A DNA stretch of 64,000 bases from Calendula officinalis (Eukaryota > Streptophyta > Magnoliopsida > Asterales > Asteraceae): NCBI GenBank assembly GCA_963853835.1, contig OY970825.1:30256835-30320834 (forward strand), given 5' to 3'. Of the stretch, positions 13,590 to 27,402 are shown piece after piece; within the stretch, counting starts at the first letter, position 1; each line of letters opens with the position of its first letter. Made by a program: the position numbers and the translations under genes. The notes beneath the pieces were generated by a model, which saw only the letters and a list, made by a program, of their open reading frames with translations, was not told the origin of the DNA and did not search any database.

Positions 13590-15931
13590 TGTAACACCCT
13601 AAAATTTACAAGATTTTAAAAATTTTTGTGTGCAAGATTATAATCAAAAGGTCCCATAAATAAATCTCAGATATTAATATTTAATATTTAAAACGTATTT
13701 ATTGCGGAAATAGTTAAGATAAAGTAAAGTGTTTTAAAATATTAAATGATGTCCACATCAGTAATGAAAAGATACAGCGGTCAATCGTCCACCTTCTCCT
13801 TTCCTTTGCTGGTACCTGAAACAATGTGGGGGAAAGTTTGGGTCAGCTGGGGAAGCTGAGTGAATAATTCTCAAAATGCAAACAATCATAACATACAACA
13901 CATGAGGGCACATCGGTGTACTCCTACTCAGAATCTACTCGATTAATTACTCAGATTTATTTCTCAGATTTTATTACTCAGATTTTATTTATATAGCGCG
14001 CTAGTGTGACTTGGGCCGAGAGATCAACCTCGACCCGCCTCACACCACCTCAACACCTGTACTCTTCGGTGCCAAGTCAAAACGTCTGACACCAGTGCTC
14101 TTCGGTGTCAAGTCAGATATAAACTCAGACGGGAATAATCCTAAAAACTCAGACGGGAGGTGATTCCAAAACTCAGATGTGTGTTATTATGTTTTATTAT
14201 CTCTTTAACATAATTATCTCAGATTGCCCTAGCAAGTAATAGCACAGAATGACTCTGTGCCGAGCTCGGTTACCCAGGCACAATGTCTTAGATCATGAAT
14301 AAGTAAACAGCTGCTCAGATACTCAGATAACAGATCAAGCTCAGATAACAATTAAGGTACAAGTAATATAACACGTAAGTCATGCATGTATAACGTTAAA
14401 ACTGAATACACGGTGAGAATACTCACCTCGATAGCGTAAGCTCCGACAATTCCCTCGACACTCTACACTACTGCCCGGCTAGCGTCTAGACAATCCTAAA
14501 ACACGAAAAATAACCCTAATTAAACACAACTCCAAAAGTCGTTTTAGAAACGTTTTCCCTTGATTAACTAATAGTAAAAATTTCTCTAATGAAATAATCA
14601 TAACACATTTTTATAATAAAATAACCATAATATTTTCTTTAATAAAACTCATAGCCTTTTCCTCTAATAAAATCAGAATGTTTTAAACCCAATGACCCTC
14701 AAATAACCTTTGAACAAAATCATATCACTGCTTTATGTAAAAGACAATACTTCCAAAAACTCATTTCTTAATTTGGAATCATAGCCAAAACGGAAAGGGA
14801 GAAAAGAGACAACAAAAGTTCCACAATAGTGACCCCTTATTTAAAATCATTAAAACTCATGCAACATTTGTACGATTACTTTAAAACCCAGTTCCCAAAA
14901 ACTTGTAAACTACAAAAAAACGAAAAGGAAAGAAGGCAGTGAATAGAATTCTACCACAACTCTTGTTTGGGCTTGAAGCTAAATAGGAACCTTTGCTTGG
15001 ACCATGAATCTGCTCGAGACTGCTAAACAAGAAACAAGGAAACACAATGGTGAAACAGATTCGGCAATAAGAACACACTTCGTGAAATAAGAACAAGACT
15101 CACCGGAAAACAATAACGAAATGACGGAGCTCACCGGAGCTCCCAGAGCATAAACAAAAAGGTTCGCCGGAATGAAGCTTGACGGCGGAGGAACTCGGAA
15201 ATGGTGGTGATGCAGAAACGGGAATAGCGATTACGGTGGTGGCGGAACAGAAGCGTGCCACAAAGCTCAGAGACGGTGCTCACCGGCAAAAACTGAAATG
15301 AAGCTCCCGACGGCGAAGCTCAGAAGTGGTGGTTGCGGAACTCGGAACCGAGAACGGTGAAGATGGTGGTGGCGACAGCGGAACCCGGGAATGATGGTGG
15401 TCATTGGCGAAATATAAGACTTGATGGCAGAGGTTTCTTTTGGAAAGAAAGGTGGTGATACGGAACGACGTGGTGTTTTCCGATCAAACAAGGATGAAGA
15501 AGCTACGGTGGTGGTTAACGGTGGTGTTTGACTGAAAGATGCAGGTTACTTTCTCGGGGATTGCCAAAAAGGAAAATGATGAAATAGAGGTATTGCGGCT
15601 AGGGCGTGGCATGTCCTTTTTAAATCCCATGCACATGGGCCTTATACGAATATGACAAGAGGTACGTGATTGGTGAGCCCAATCACCCAATTCGACCCAC
15701 CCATCACTGATTCGGATTTAATGCATAAAGCCATAATCGAATGGATAGTGGCGCAAAACTTTGTTCTCATGCTTATATGAAATCAGTAAAATAATAAAAC
15801 ATATATACATACTAGTCAATAAGGGGATATAAACCCGAGACAAATTCCAACACATATGAAATTAACCCCCGATTCAAATTTAAATAAATTTATATGGTAA
15901 TATCCACTTATCGAAATTTCGGGGCGTTACA
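13590..15931 (-). repeat. A 3' LTR (2342 bp)
   Basis: It starts TGTAACACCC and ends TCGGGGCGTTACA. Bases 14040-14115 hold two copies of a ~45 bp unit with CTCTTCGGTG. Short open stretches on the minus strand (e.g. 14881-15096, 15267-15491) also appear in the other LTR and show no protein features, so they are not called. Confidence 0.9.
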
Positions 15932-15933
15932 AC

Positions 15934-16160
15934 TTAACTCCACTTGAATCAGACTTCGTCCCCAAAGTCATTGCTCGTAAAAAGCTCAGGGTAGCGATCT
16001 CGCATCTAAGACTCAGGCTTGCCAACGACACATATCCTCACATGGGGAGTCACGGAAAATATTATGAATAAAAAGAAATCTTCGGGGTGACCTACTTGAT
16101 TAGAATAAATCTCCGGCTCTCGCAACTGCTCAACAAATCTTCTGTCTCTAGCGGCGCAAG
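15934..16160 (-). pseudogene. A: pol C-terminal stub
   Basis: The minus strand gives MRDRYPELFTSNDFGDEV followed by TGA and, six codons on, TAA at 15934-15936; a TAG stands just before the stub. RYPELF matches the end of Tekay-type chromodomains and the RYPNLF of G. About 80 bp upstream the copy reads EQLREPEIYSNQVGHPEDFF, co-linear with D. Confidence 0.55.
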
Positions 16161-16224
16161 GCGTTAATGGATCAAAATCAGAATGTTCTCTACGGAACTT
16201 GGTTTATATATCGATGAAAAGAAG

Positions 16225-16585
16225 GTCGATAATAAGCACAAAATAATCACGATACTCTACTGAAGGCTTCTTCTTGCTCTTGTAGTCGGACACAGTTGTT
16301 GCACCCAGCTGTTGACGTTGCGTTGAATCACCGATTCAACTCCACTTGGAAATTTACTATTGATTTGTTGACGATACCAGATGCTCAGCGTAGTACCAGG
16401 TCATCCAAACCATTTGCACAATCACACTCGGATCTCTCATGACGATAACAAGTTTTTATGGAAAATTTTCTTCCCGCACACTCCATCAAATGACCACTTA
16501 CACATTTTAGCAACAGGTACAAAAATTTCATTATCGACAATTTTTCACCAAAATGACTCGGAAGGTCCTCTACTCTATGGGTCAA
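16225..16585 (-). pseudogene. A: gag N-terminal remnant
   Basis: Homologous to the gag-like remnant in D (RHERSECDCANGLDD against RHERAECDFEHGLDD) but interrupted by stops. It is assigned through D only. Confidence 0.35.
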
Positions 16586-19500
16586 CAGTTTGTTAACAAC
16601 ATAATAAATAATTTAGCGGTTTACACCATTATCAATTAATATAAAAACCATGCAAATAAATCACAAGGAATATACATATCACACAGAATTCTCATATACT
16701 CAGGTATATGACTCCAAAATATGATCTGGAAGTATAACTCAGAAGTCCCACTCAGAAATAACTCAAAACATATCTCAGGAGTATAACTCAAAAATGTATA
16801 ACTCAGGAGCAAACTCATAAATCTTAACTCAGAAGCAAACCCAAAACTCTAACTCAGTAACAACTCATAAGGTAATAATATTTACAAATAATAGCATTAG
16901 GTATAAATCACATTTTTACTCGTTCTTATTACTACTCGCGTGTTCCAATTTACCAGCTTATAATACTTGAAATGATATACTCTCTCTCAACCGTGTTATT
17001 GGTTCTCAAAATGACTCTTCTTTAACATTATATTGTTACCTTACTCTATTAGGTTTGCATATTACCGATGTTGATAACCCTTTAAATAGCTCAAATTAAT
17101 GATCTTGTCATTTAATTCCCTTTAATAGGTTCTCATTCTATTATATTTAGTGGTTTCTCAATAATATTTTAATAGATATTTTCTCATTCATCTAGATTAA
17201 TGATCCTTAAATAGACCGTTTCACTGATTTTACACAATTTAAAGTGTCTCTTAATTATTTTGACCATCTCTACTCATTAATTTCATGTTACCCACTAAAA
17301 ATTCCAATTAAATTTCATACTCTTATTTATAATAATTTCTCGTTACTCCAATTACGAATTAATTCCTTAGTTCTCATTTACTCAATACACAATTACTTTT
17401 TTTTATTCCCAAATTAAAGATTTTCTCATTGTTCATTATTTTAATACTTTCTCGTCTTTTAGAAATTTCTCCTTAGTTCAATATAAACTTCAACTCATTT
17501 AATAATTGCTCATAAATAATTTTTTTATCATAAAATTATATAACAATTCAAAATTTTAAAATTAAATAGATTAATAAATAAAATATTATTCGATAACTCC
17601 AAATAAAATATATTACTCACAAAATATAATTTTCTCATAAAAACTTTATAGCACCTCCAAATTTTAAATAGAACTTCCCGACAATTTAAAACTTTTCTCT
17701 TTTAACTTGTTTTATTGACCTGTTCATTTAACTCGATATATAAACTTCTTATAACTTAAAAATTTACTCAATAATCAATCTACATGAAATTTTCTCATTT
17801 GAGCTCGTTTTAATAATTCATTATCAACTCCAATTAACAACCGCATTTTAATTCATTTCCTCATATCCGACACATTATAAATTCTCATTACTTTATAATT
17901 TCTCATTATCTCATTAGCTATATAGTTATAATATTTGTAACATCTCATTTGCACATTTACACTCAGCCCAATTAATCTCGGTTATCAATTTTATAAACTC
18001 TATAATTACCCCGTGAAATGACTTTAAATAATCTTAATTACTCAGTTCGATAATTACTCTTATAAACTCTCCGATCAATTATATTATCTAGATTTCACAC
18101 TTTAACTTCTTTACCCAGAAAAATCTCTATGCATAAGCATCATGGTCATAATATTTATAAATAGTAGTCAATGATAACTAATTCTCTGAAATTTTCCTTT
18201 TTACCCCTACTCAACTCCACTTGGAGAAAAACTCGTCCTCGAGTTTGGAACTAGTATTGTCTACCAAAATAAACAAGCAAGCATGTAGTCACACAAACAA
18301 TTAAGATACACATACTAATTTCACAATAACAAGCATTGGTCCATCGTTCCCTTCAAAATCTCCCCCTAACCAACCAAAAGTCCGGTGTGTACGGTAATAG
18401 GGGCCCTCTATTACTTTCGACACCTACATTTGTTTGGTCACGGGTCAATCCCAAAGTTCACAACTTCCCACACATAAATTCACCAGCACATCACACTCAG
18501 AGAAAATAATAATAATAATAATAATATATTTTCCATATCTAAAAAAAAAAATACAAATTCGCACTCAGTTGTATGTACCCAAAATCTTATAAACATTACT
18601 CAGAAATGCACTCAGCAAAGGCACTCAGCAAAAGGCACTCAGCCAAAATATTTTATTATGTTTTCAACAGTTAAACTCAGAACATAATATAGCTCATAAA
18701 CTCTTTTAATTTATTTTAAATAGATCACCACCGAATTAATGATGATAGTTTCCCTTTAGTTCACTTTTAATAAATACCGTTTAAGATAAGCTTGAATAAC
18801 TTATTTTTAATTCCTCTCGGAAATTCTCGATGAGTTAATATAACAAACTTATATAGTTTATTCAATATCTTTGCGTTAATTTAATAATTCTTCATTGAAC
18901 TCATTAATCACATAAGGAAAAATTGAATGATTTTCATACTCAACTTTTTAAATCACATACTTAAAGGTTTTCTTATTTGATCTCAATTTAATAAATCTCA
19001 GTTTATTATTTCCTAGCATAATGTTTCCTCAATACTCTTGTTTCATCTCTTTATAAAAACATTTTTCCTTTTTAATTGTCCCAAGATTTTATAACACCCG
19101 AAATTCTAAAAATTTCACAAATTCTAAATTTGATGAATAACTGAAAAAGTTTCACTAAATAAAGTCTCAAATGATAATTTAACATTTAAAAACATGTTTA
19201 ATCCGACTGAAATTTTAACCCAACAAAAATATGTTCTCGGTATTTTCACTTTACTCCACTTGATAAACTATCATAAAAAAAATATTCTTTAAATTAATTG
19301 ATAATATAAATATATTTTATTTACTCGTTTCACAGTTTATTCGTTTCAATAACTCTTTTTATTAAGTGCTTTCCCAAAATGTAAGATTTTAACATTTTCT
19401 CAATGTGACAAATTCATTATTTTTCATTTCTTATTTACCCACAACATGTTCTCATAAAATAATTTATGGGATCTATATTATAATTTCGTATTCACTTACT

Positions 19501-20028
19501 TGTACCCCTTTTGGTTAAAGTTTCTCAATTTTATAAAATCCCACAGATTATACAATGTAATTATAATTTTTAGCGTGTATAACGCAGATGCACTCAGAAT
19601 TACACACGAAAAATATACTCAGGAAAACGATCCTCGTCGTGAAATACACGAAGAGTTAAATCAGAATTATACTCGAAACATCAATTCCCATATTTGTCAT
19701 AAAATTCATTGCTCCTCTTTAATACTAATAACTTCCTCATTTACTCAAGCATATTTCTCATTTAAATTATTTATGGATTTTATATCCTCGGTTTATATCC
19801 ATTTATTACACTTTTGGTTAAATTATCTCAGAATTTTATGAAATCTCACTTCAACTCTATAAGGTGTTTCTCCAAATTGAAAACTTTTATTACTTTCTCA
19901 TTGGAATTTATAATTTCACATTCCTTCATTATATGTTTTTGTATATATAAATATATAGAACTCTAATAAATTAAAACCAAAACTATGCTCAAATTAAGCT
20001 CTAAATGATACTCATAATTATAGCATCT
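16586..20028 (-). other. A: long non-coding leader
   Basis: Homologous along most of its length to the D leader, with several indels. It has the same CTCA/CTCG-rich plus strand and CTCAGAA block (about 16695-16860). No gene seen. The last ~50 bp before the LTR does not match D, and the PBS is absent. Confidence 0.6.
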
Positions 20029-22421
20029 TGTATTAGTATTTTACAAGATTTTAAAAATTTTTGTGTGCAAGATTATAATCAAAAGGTCCCATAAATAAAT
20101 CTCAGATATTAATATTTAATATTTAAAACGTATTTATTGCGGAAATAGTTAAGATAAAGTAAAGTGTTTTAAAATATTAAATGATGTCCACATCAGTAAT
20201 GAAAAGATACAGCGGTCAATCGTCCACCTTCTCCTTTCCTTTGCTGGTACCTGAAACAATGTGGGGGAAAGTTTGGGTCAGCTGGGGAAGCTGAGTGAAT
20301 TATTCTCAAAATGCAAACAATCATAACATACAACACATGAGGGCACATCGGTGTACTCCTACTCAGAATCTACTCGATTAATTACTCAGATTTATTTCTC
20401 AGATTTTATTACTCAGATTTTATTTATATAGCGCGCTAGTGTGACTTGGGCCGAGAGATCAACCTCGACCAGCCTCACACCACCTCAACACCTGTACTCT
20501 TCGGTGTTGAGTCAAAAAGGCCTGGCACCAGTACTCTTCGGTGCCAAGTCAAAACGTCTGACACCAGTGCTCTTCGGTGTCAAGTCAGATATAAACTCAG
20601 ACGGGAATAATCCTAAAAACTCAGACGGGAGGTGATCCCAAAACTCAGATGTGTGTTATTATGTTTTATTATCTCTTTAACATAATTATCTCAGATTGCC
20701 CTAGCAAGTAGTAGCACAGAATGACTCTGTGCCGAGCTCAGTTACCCAGGCACAATGTCTCAGATCATGAATAAGTAAACAGCTGCTTAGATACTCAGAT
20801 AACAGATCAAACTCAGATAACAGATCAAGCTCATATAACAATTAAGGTACAAGTAATATAACACGTAAGTCATGCATGTACAACGTTAAAACTGAATACA
20901 CGGTGAGAATACTCACCTCGATAGCGTAAGCTCCGACAATTCCCTCGACACTCTACACTACTGCCCGGCTAGCGTCTAGACAATCCTAAAACACGAAAAA
21001 TAACCCTAATTAAACACAACTCCAAAAGTCGTTTTAGAAACGTTTTCCCTTGATTAACTAATAGTAAAAATTTCTCTAATGAAATAATCATAACACATTT
21101 TTATAATAAAATAACCATAATCTTTTCTTTAATAAAACTCATAGCCTTTTCCTCTAATAAAATCAGAATGTTTTAAACCCAATGACCCTCAAATAACCTT
21201 TGAACAAAATCATATCACTGCTTTATGTAAAAGACAGTACTTCCAAAAACTCATTTCTTAATTTGGAATCATAGCCAAAACCGAAAGGGAGAAAAGAGAC
21301 AACAAAAGTTCCACAATAGTGACCCCTTATTTAAAATCATTAAAACTCATGCAACATTTGTACGATTACTTTAAAACCCAGTTCCCAAAAACTTGTAAAC
21401 TACAAAAAAACGAAAAGGAAAGAAGGCAGTGAATAGAATTCTACCACAACTCTTGTTTGGGCTTGAAGCTAAATAGGAACCTTTGCTTGGACCACGAATC
21501 TGCTCGAGACTGCTAAACAAGAAACAAGGAAACACAATGGTGAAACAGATTCGGCAATAAGAACACACTTCGTGAAATAAGAACAAGACTCACCGAAAAA
21601 CAATAACGAAATGACGGAGCTCACCGGAGCTCCCAGAGCATAAACAAAAAGGTTCGCCGGAATGAAGCTTGACGGCGGAGGAACTCGGAAATGGTGGTGA
21701 TGCAGAAACGGGAATAGCGATTACGGTGGTGGCGGAACAGAAGCGTGCCACAAAGCTCAGAGACGGTGCTCACCGGCAAAAACTGAAATGAAGCTCCCGA
21801 CGGCGAAGCTCAGAAGTGGTGGTTGCGGAACTCGGAACCGAGAACGGTGAAGATGGTGGTGGCGACAGCGGAACCCGGGAATGATGGTGGTCATTGGCGA
21901 AATATAAGACTTGATGGCAGAGGTTTCTTTTGGAAAGAAAGGTGGTGATACGGAACGACGTGGTGTTTTCCGATCAAACAAGGATAAAGAAGCTACGGTG
22001 GTGGTTAACGGTGGTGTTTGTCTGAAAGATGCAGGTTACTTTCTTGGGGATTGCCAAAAAGGAAAATGATGAAATAAAGGTATTGCGGCTAGGGCGTGGC
22101 ATGTCCTTTTTAAATCCCATGCACATGGGCCTTATACGAATATGACAAGAGGTACGTGATTGGTGAGCCCAATCACCCAATTTGACCCACCCATCACTGA
22201 TTCGGATTTAATGCATAAAGCCATAATCGAATGGATAGTGGCGCAAAACTTTGTTCTCATGCTTATATGAAATCAGTAAAATAATAAAACATATATACAT
22301 ACTAGTCAATAAGGGGATATAAACCTGAGACAAATTCCAACACATATGAAATTAACCCCCGATTCAAATTTAAATAAATTTATATGGTAATATCCACTTA
22401 TCGAAATTTCGGGGCGTTACA
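20029..22421 (-). repeat. A 5' LTR (about 2393 bp, altered outer end)
   Basis: It is near-identical to 13590-15931 from TTTACAAGATTTTAAAAA onwards, but its first ~15 bp reads TGTATTAGTATT instead of TGTAACACCCTAAAA. It carries three rather than two copies of the CTCTTCGGTG unit (20490-20585). Confidence 0.85.
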
Positions 22422-22426
22422 AGATA

Positions 22427-24107
22427 GCGACGCAATTTTTCGTCGCAAAACAGAAATCCGAAATCGCGTTTGGGGGTTATATCACGACTTATAGATAGCG
22501 ACGGTAATAGCGACGCGATCGGCTTTTAGCGACGCGATCTTTGGTCGTTGGCAGCATTAAAAAGCGGGTTTCAAGTCATAAATGCTTCTCACAAACCCTA
22601 GCTTCTCTCCTAACAAGTGAGTATACGTTTTTGAGAGGAAAATGTCGTTTGGAGCCAATTTTGGGGTCCAAATCAAGTTATTTTTCTTCCATTGTTTAAG
22701 ATTAAGGTAAATCTCTTCTTTCTCAAGCTTTAGATGCAAGATTTGGGGAATTTGGTTGAATGAATGTTAACCGTAGCTTTTGGGGTTTTTATGGATGATG
22801 AAATAGAGCATGTAGAACTCTTATCTATTATATTTAAACATGGGTAAACATATTTTTAATTTAGATCTATACTAGTTATGAGATGTATTTTGGGGAAAAT
22901 GGTGGTTTGGACAACCTACCATGGATATTTGGGGAATATGATTATGGAGAGTGTAAAACACTCATAGCTAGCTTAGGAACCTTGTGTTCTTGCTAGATTT
23001 GGAATTTCATGATGTAAATCTTGAACTAGGGTTTGAGATTCCACCAAGTTGGATGAACTTGGTGGTTAGGATCGTTATTATGGGTTGATAATTGATGTCT
23101 AGTTATGGATGATAACTAGAAATGTGATGATTATGTTGATAGGTTGCAAGGAACTTAAGGTTGGAGATATTCCAAAGACGGAAAGCAAGGATTCGTGTTG
23201 ATAAACACGATATGGATTTAGTTATCGCTAAGGTGGGTACATGAGACTTTTAAACTGGGTACATAGCAAATAATTTTGAAAATACATATGATATTTTACG
23301 GGTCTTTATTAATAAATATTTTGATAAAGATAGTGACTGAAAATGTATGAAAGTATGTAGAATGTGATACTAGAATATGTCTAGTATGATTGATGAATTA
23401 GAAGGAAGATATGATAAATTAAAGTAATTATGGAATCTATGTTAATGAACCATAATAATGAAGTAATTGATTAAAAGAGTGTATACTAAGCCTGTATTAT
23501 AGATATGTATTAGTAAAGCAATTGGGAATGATTTTATAGTGATGAGTATCTTTTGGTAAGATTTACTAATAAAAGTAAAGAACGAATATATATGAAAATG
23601 AATATGATGAGACTAGTAATAATTGTGTATTATAGTCAACAAAGTGATAAAAGTATTATGATATCGATAAAATAAGCAACGTATCTTATGAAGTGAGTAG
23701 ATATGGACCTCCTAAGGTTCATTGATTTGGATATAGATGTGGGTTTCTTATGATCGAGTCCATGGGACTATACAGGTACGTTCACACTATGGTGAACCAG
23801 TTATATATAGTTATTATTAGATAACTAACTTGTTTGATGATTAACGTGATAGCCAAGGGCTTAGATGGAATAACTTGATGAGTTATGATGAGTGATAGTA
23901 TGGGGGTGATGCGGGGGATCCCCGGTCACTTTGGATGAGGCTGATTGGGTGTCGACCCATAGTCCATCATCATATAGGAGTCTTGCTAACTGGAGGAAGG
24001 TCCGGCGAGTAAGGCAGGTATCGGTAGATTGGGCGATTCCCTCTTGCCGTTATCTTGAGCAATGCGGGGATCCCCGGTATGTTTCTAGTATGTATATGTT
24101 TATGTAC
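22427..24107 (+). repeat. B 5' LTR, segment 2 of 3
   Basis: It continues the LTR after A and matches 36286-36709 plus 45821-47052. It contains the uninterrupted empty site of G (AAACATATTTTTAATTTAG near 22848), four AGCGACG motifs (22427-22535) and GGGGATCCCC palindromes near 23915 and 24066. Confidence 0.9.
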
Positions 24108-24994
24108 TGTAGGGTTTCACATGACTGATCGACCACTTGGGTCAACCTCCTAGTAAACTTGGTTCGACCATACTAACCAAGAACATGAACTTGTTCTTGA
24201 CCGGTTTAAACCAACTAGCTGATTTAATCCCTAAATGCGGAACTGGGATTAAACCTAATCCTTAAACCCTAAAGGATTGGGATGTTGGAGAACTAGATTA
24301 GGTTAACAAGAAAGAAACCTTGTACGAAGAACTCGAACACACACATACTTGTGTGTTCGTCGACCATCAACCAAAGAACCCTAGGGTTCTTTGGCCGAAA
24401 TTCGTCCAAGAGGGAGAAGGGAGAACCCTAAGCCTCTTATTTATGTACAAATAAGTTACGCTTAGAACCCTTCTAGTTTAATTAATATTAGAACTTTAAT
24501 TAAACTTCCTTTTAACACTTCCATCCCTTATAGTTTTACTAGTTTATTATTGTTGCACTTAACTACTAAATGTCTAGTATTAATACACTAATAATTCGGT
24601 ACCCATATACACGAATTATATACTTGTATTTATACTTTCAATAATTAATTATATAATAACCTTTATATAATTTATACAACAATATTATCCAATTACTATA
24701 TGATTTAATAGCTTTAAATCATATCATGGATAATCTATAAATAACACATTGTATATTTACTCAACTAGTAAATGTACAACTACTTGTATTAATTAGTTAG
24801 TTGAACTAATCTAGTAATAAGTTAAACTTAACTTAATACTTAACTGATTCATAATGACTATTATGAACATTCCTCTTGGTAGTATCATTTCTTATCTTGC
24901 TCGTATTACATGCACTCACCGGTGTGACCCTTAAGTGTTTCATAGGCATGGATGTATCATCATAGGTTGACTGACTGTGTACATAATTTCTTCA
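24108..24994 (-). repeat. C 3' LTR (887 bp, with internal deletion)
   Basis: It begins TGTAGGGTTTCACATG and ends AATTTCTTCA. Against the other LTR it lacks about 249 bp between GAGGGAGAAGGGAGAA and CCCTAAGCCTC (near 24425). Confidence 0.92.
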
Positions 24995-25008
24995 GACTCC
25001 CACTTGTG
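24995..25008 (-). promoter_or_regulatory. C polypurine tract
   Basis: The minus strand reads ACAAGTGGGAGTC directly before the 3' LTR start. A purine-rich stretch here primes plus-strand DNA synthesis. Confidence 0.65.
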
Positions 25009-27402
25009 CAAGTCTGTAACCTTTGTCTTAATGATACGAGCTACAGTGGCCTTCTAGATGGGCATGTAGGTAACCAACCCCATAAAAACAGCTTACGAAA
25101 CCAGTTATAGTTTATGAAAAACTCTTAGTAAAGAACACTCTGTCTCTACTTCTTGGGCAAACTATGTTAGGCTCATCCCTTGCAGCACGATATTTGTGAT
25201 AACGAATACGAGCATGGTAGAAATTATCAACTCCTGTATTTGAAATCATTTTATGACTTCTTGATTCAAATTGTTGTGATAAACGACAAAGAACAGATCA
25301 GTTCGTTTGGGCACGGCCATGCACTTGCCAGTTTCTTATCAAGTCAAAGGACCTATAATATCTCTCCTAAAGAGGAGGTGCAATTATCATCTTGTATATT
25401 TCGATTTAAAAATACAACTTCCTTTGTACCCAGTATCGCCTCGTATGACAAACGTATTTCAGAATTGTCTAAGTTGAACCAAAGCACATTAGTCATTGTA
25501 TCCGAAACCAAATACCTCAGGCTTAAGGACAATCCTAGTGAACAATACTTTTGAACTTTTCAACCACGAAGTATTGTCACGGTGGTCAATCCAATATTCG
25601 TTGAGCCTCCAACAGAATATCACCGATATTTGGTTTACACAAAACTTGTGTAGCTATCTTCGAAGAACTTTCGAATCTACCACCAAATACCGCGATGACG
25701 TTAACGTCCCATCGAGGTTCCCACCAAGACGAGTAGTCACGGATTTTGTGTCTTCTTGAATAAATAGACTTTTATTCATGGATCTTGTAAAACATACAAA
25801 GTCTGAATAAAAATGTTACTAACTCATGTACTATTCCTCACTGGACATAGATACTGAATTATTACTGGATCATTACTTATTCCTTTTGTTTGTGTTGATT
25901 ACTTAATGATTCTTACAAACTTAATTGTAACTTTATCACTAAACCAATCATTTCTATTAAACTAAAGACATAAGACGAGTATTTAGGAATACTATTACTT
26001 TTGCCTTTGCTAGATATTGTTCTTGCAACAATCTAGAACATATTCTAGTCTTGTCTTTTATGTAATTCGGTAAACATAGGAGGATTGGAAATTAACTCCT
26101 TAGTTTCATGAATTCATAAAACCATCCTTGTAACTAAAGCTTCTTTTAGTTACTTGATTTGTAGATATTCTTACTAGTTAGAGAAATTTCCTTAAATGAC
26201 TATGTTATCCACTGAAGGGTTAACAACCTATTAGATATGCAATAATTAATCACAAGACTTGTGATCACGCTATTAGGTTTGCAATAATCTAATCAACGAT
26301 CATTTATTATTTCTCTTAACTCTTTGGCTAACGACTTGGTAAAACCTTGTTGTTAATGTCTTACTAACTTACTGAATTCACTAACATCTTTAATGAATTA
26401 CGTTAGTCTTAGCTCCCACTTACTTTTATGGAACTTAAGCATCTCTTAAACTACTACTTTGACCTAGTCAATAACTTGTAGTTTAATCTTTTAAGAATTC
26501 TATCAATAATTAAGATCATCATTTGGATTTGCGAATATCCAACATTCCTGTTTAGGGAATCATGATCTTTATTGATTACTGTATCTAGCAAGTATAAAAA
26601 CTTGAAATGATACTATAAATTCTTAAACACATTAGTATTCTTTAAGAACTTCATTTAATGCCAAAGTTATTTCTTGGATTTCTCAAATATCCATTATTCC
26701 TATTAGGGAATTATGACTTGATTAAATATTGTATTTATTACAAGTATAAAAGACTTGCAATAATACCTTTTAATTCTTAAATACTTTAATATAGTTTGTC
26801 CCTTTTAAGAGTCGTTTAATGTCTAAGTCATTTTACTTGGATTATACGAATATCCAATTATTCCTACTAGGGAATTATGACTTCATTAAAAACTTTACTA
26901 CAAGTGTAAAAGACATGTAATAATACTCTTTAAAGTCTATCTTGATTATATCCAATATAATCATACTATATTAATACTAATACTTTAAAACTTTCTATCA
27001 TAAGTAATGACTATTACTTAAGATGTTTTAACTAAGTTCAATAACCTTTGAACCTTATGCTTCCATAAAACTCTTAAACACCTTCATTAGAAAAACTTTC
27101 TAATTACTAGCATCTAAATACCTTGAGCTATCAAGACATTATTTATACAACAATCAAACAAATATATAATACATGAAATATAAGTAAATCAAAACTTGAC
27201 TTACAATCTAGTCATAAACCTTAACTAGTGTAATTATCACACATGCACACAATATAATTCAACCATGGATCTGAAATTTATTTAAAACCAAAATAAAACT
27301 TGTTTTAACATAAAATAAAATTATCCAAAAACAATAAACTAAAATTGTTTAAAACGAATCCACAAAATACTGAATTATAAAAACTTGGTGCTCGTGGGAT
27401 CA
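25009..27402 (-). other. C: non-coding interior 3' of gag
   Basis: 2.4 kb of AT-rich DNA where pol would lie in a complete copia. Open stretches on the plus strand (25180-25554, 25496-25759) are on the wrong strand and show no recognisable motif. Tandem-like AT-rich repeats around ATCCAATTATTCC(T)ATTAGGGAAT occur at about 26540, 26690 and 26850. Confidence 0.5.

Larger units (their letters stand above)
13590..22421 (-). mobile_element. Element A: non-autonomous Ty3/gypsy, inserted in B 5' LTR
   Basis: 8832 bp with a perfect 5 bp target duplication AGATA (13585-13589 and 22422-22426). Same plan as D: long LTRs, a 4.1 kb interior without a polyprotein, a gag-like remnant and a pol stub beside the 3' LTR. 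The sequence where the PBS should lie (about 20015-20028) is altered, so this copy could not be reverse transcribed again. The LTRs differ at roughly 15-20 positions plus a 49 bp repeat-number change. Confidence 0.88.

Noticed and set aside
14881..15690. Three minus-strand frames repeated at 21371-22180
   Set aside because: They are inside the paired LTRs of A. Duplication explains the conservation and no domain is visible.
25180..25759. Two plus-strand frames of 124 and 87 codons within C
   Set aside because: Opposite to the element's orientation, not recognised, and no motif of a retroelement or host protein.
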